The notes below the pieces were generated by a model. It searched no databases. It saw only the letters and a list, made by a program, of their open reading frames with translations, and was not told the origin of the DNA. This document shows, in pieces, positions 12,054 to 12,175 of a stretch of DNA of 12,175 nucleotides (its first letter is position 1; every line of letters starts with the position of its first letter). The translations under genes and the position numbers were made by a program. The stretch comes from Thermodesulfatator sp. Lineage in GTDB: Bacteria > Desulfobacterota > Thermodesulfobacteria > Thermodesulfobacteriales > Thermodesulfobacteriaceae. Where the stretch lies: NCBI GenBank assembly GCA_027036915.1, contig JALWCD010000066.1:1-12175 (forward strand), written 5' to 3'.

Positions 12054-12175
12054 GGAGCCTCTGTCTCAGCACCTCGTAGAGGGCCACCGCCCCGGCCACG
12101 GCCGCGTTGAGGGAACCCGTTTGGCCCCGCATCGGGATCCGAAGGAGTTCGTCACATTCCCGGCGCACCCCCGCC
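12043..12175 (-). CDS. SpoU/TrmH-family RNA 2'-O-methyltransferase, C-terminal end (probably RlmB); 5' part outside window
   Basis: Forty-three codons plus a TAG stop (12043-12045) are visible; the frame is open to the right edge. The sequence AGVRRECDELLRIPMRG leading to GSLNAAVAGAVALYEVLRQR is the C-terminal SAM-binding knot of SpoU methyltransferases: 'IPMxG...SLNxSxAxxhxLYExxRQR'. This form is closest to RlmB, which methylates the ribose of G2251 in 23S rRNA, but TrmH-like tRNA or other rRNA methylases share the block. It lies directly upstream of and overlaps waaA, so the two are probably cotranscribed. Confidence 0.88.
   Translation of the reverse strand, partial: AGVRRECDELLRIPMRGQTGSLNAAVAGAVALYEVLRQRLRGV

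Overview
This window is GC-rich, densely packed DNA from the chromosome of a Gram-negative bacterium. The lipopolysaccharide gene waaA, a peptidoglycan-associated outer-membrane lipoprotein (Pal) and an Skp-like periplasmic chaperone show an outer membrane. The charged, Glu/Arg/Lys-rich proteins, the extreme gene packing and a NikK-NikML-NikQ nickel uptake operon suggest a thermophilic anaerobe, perhaps of the Thermodesulfobacteriota or a deltaproteobacterial relative. That placement is inference; no rRNA or other phylogenetic marker was available for comparison. I see no insertion sequence, prophage gene, CRISPR array, tRNA or rRNA, and no gene-free stretch longer than about 90 bp.

Layout. 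(1) 1-2809, minus strand: yicC, corA and uppP form one operon. corA and uppP abut with zero spacing. uppP runs off the left edge without a stop and carries an unusual C-terminal extension that resembles the start of a trypsin/DegP-like domain lacking its histidine. (2) 2810-2860: a short AT-rich divergent promoter region with a perfect 8-bp dyad. (3) 2861-5557, plus strand: a cysteine-cluster protein, pal, an skp/ompH-like gene and glucokinase, with gaps of 14 bp or less and an ATGA overlap. (4) 5487-7859, minus strand: acpS, the fused NAD(P)HX repair enzyme nnr, and tsaE, tightly coupled. tsaE runs tail-to-tail into glk with a 71-bp antiparallel overlap. (5) 7860-7946: an 87-bp divergent region with a perfect stem-loop/operator-like palindrome next to the nikK ribosome binding site. 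(6) 7947-10836, plus strand: nikK, a nikM-nikL fusion, nikQ and a stand-alone Lrp/AsnC-type ligand-binding (RAM) domain. The ECF ATPase gene nikO is absent from this locus. (7) 10833-12175, minus strand: the 3' end of an rlmB/SpoU-type rRNA methyltransferase gene followed by waaA, which converges on the RAM gene with a 4-bp overlap.

How it fits together. Most genes are housekeeping: undecaprenyl phosphate recycling, Kdo transfer to lipid A, outer-membrane tethering and protein delivery, glucose phosphorylation, tRNA t6A formation, acyl-carrier-protein activation, metabolite repair and Mg2+ transport. The accessory part is the nickel/cobalt ECF importer with its palindrome and its orphan RAM protein. 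The best leads are the UppP extension, the nikK palindrome, the nikM-nikL fusion with a signal-peptide-like hinge, the missing ATPase and the RAM protein. No wholly new system is demonstrated here.
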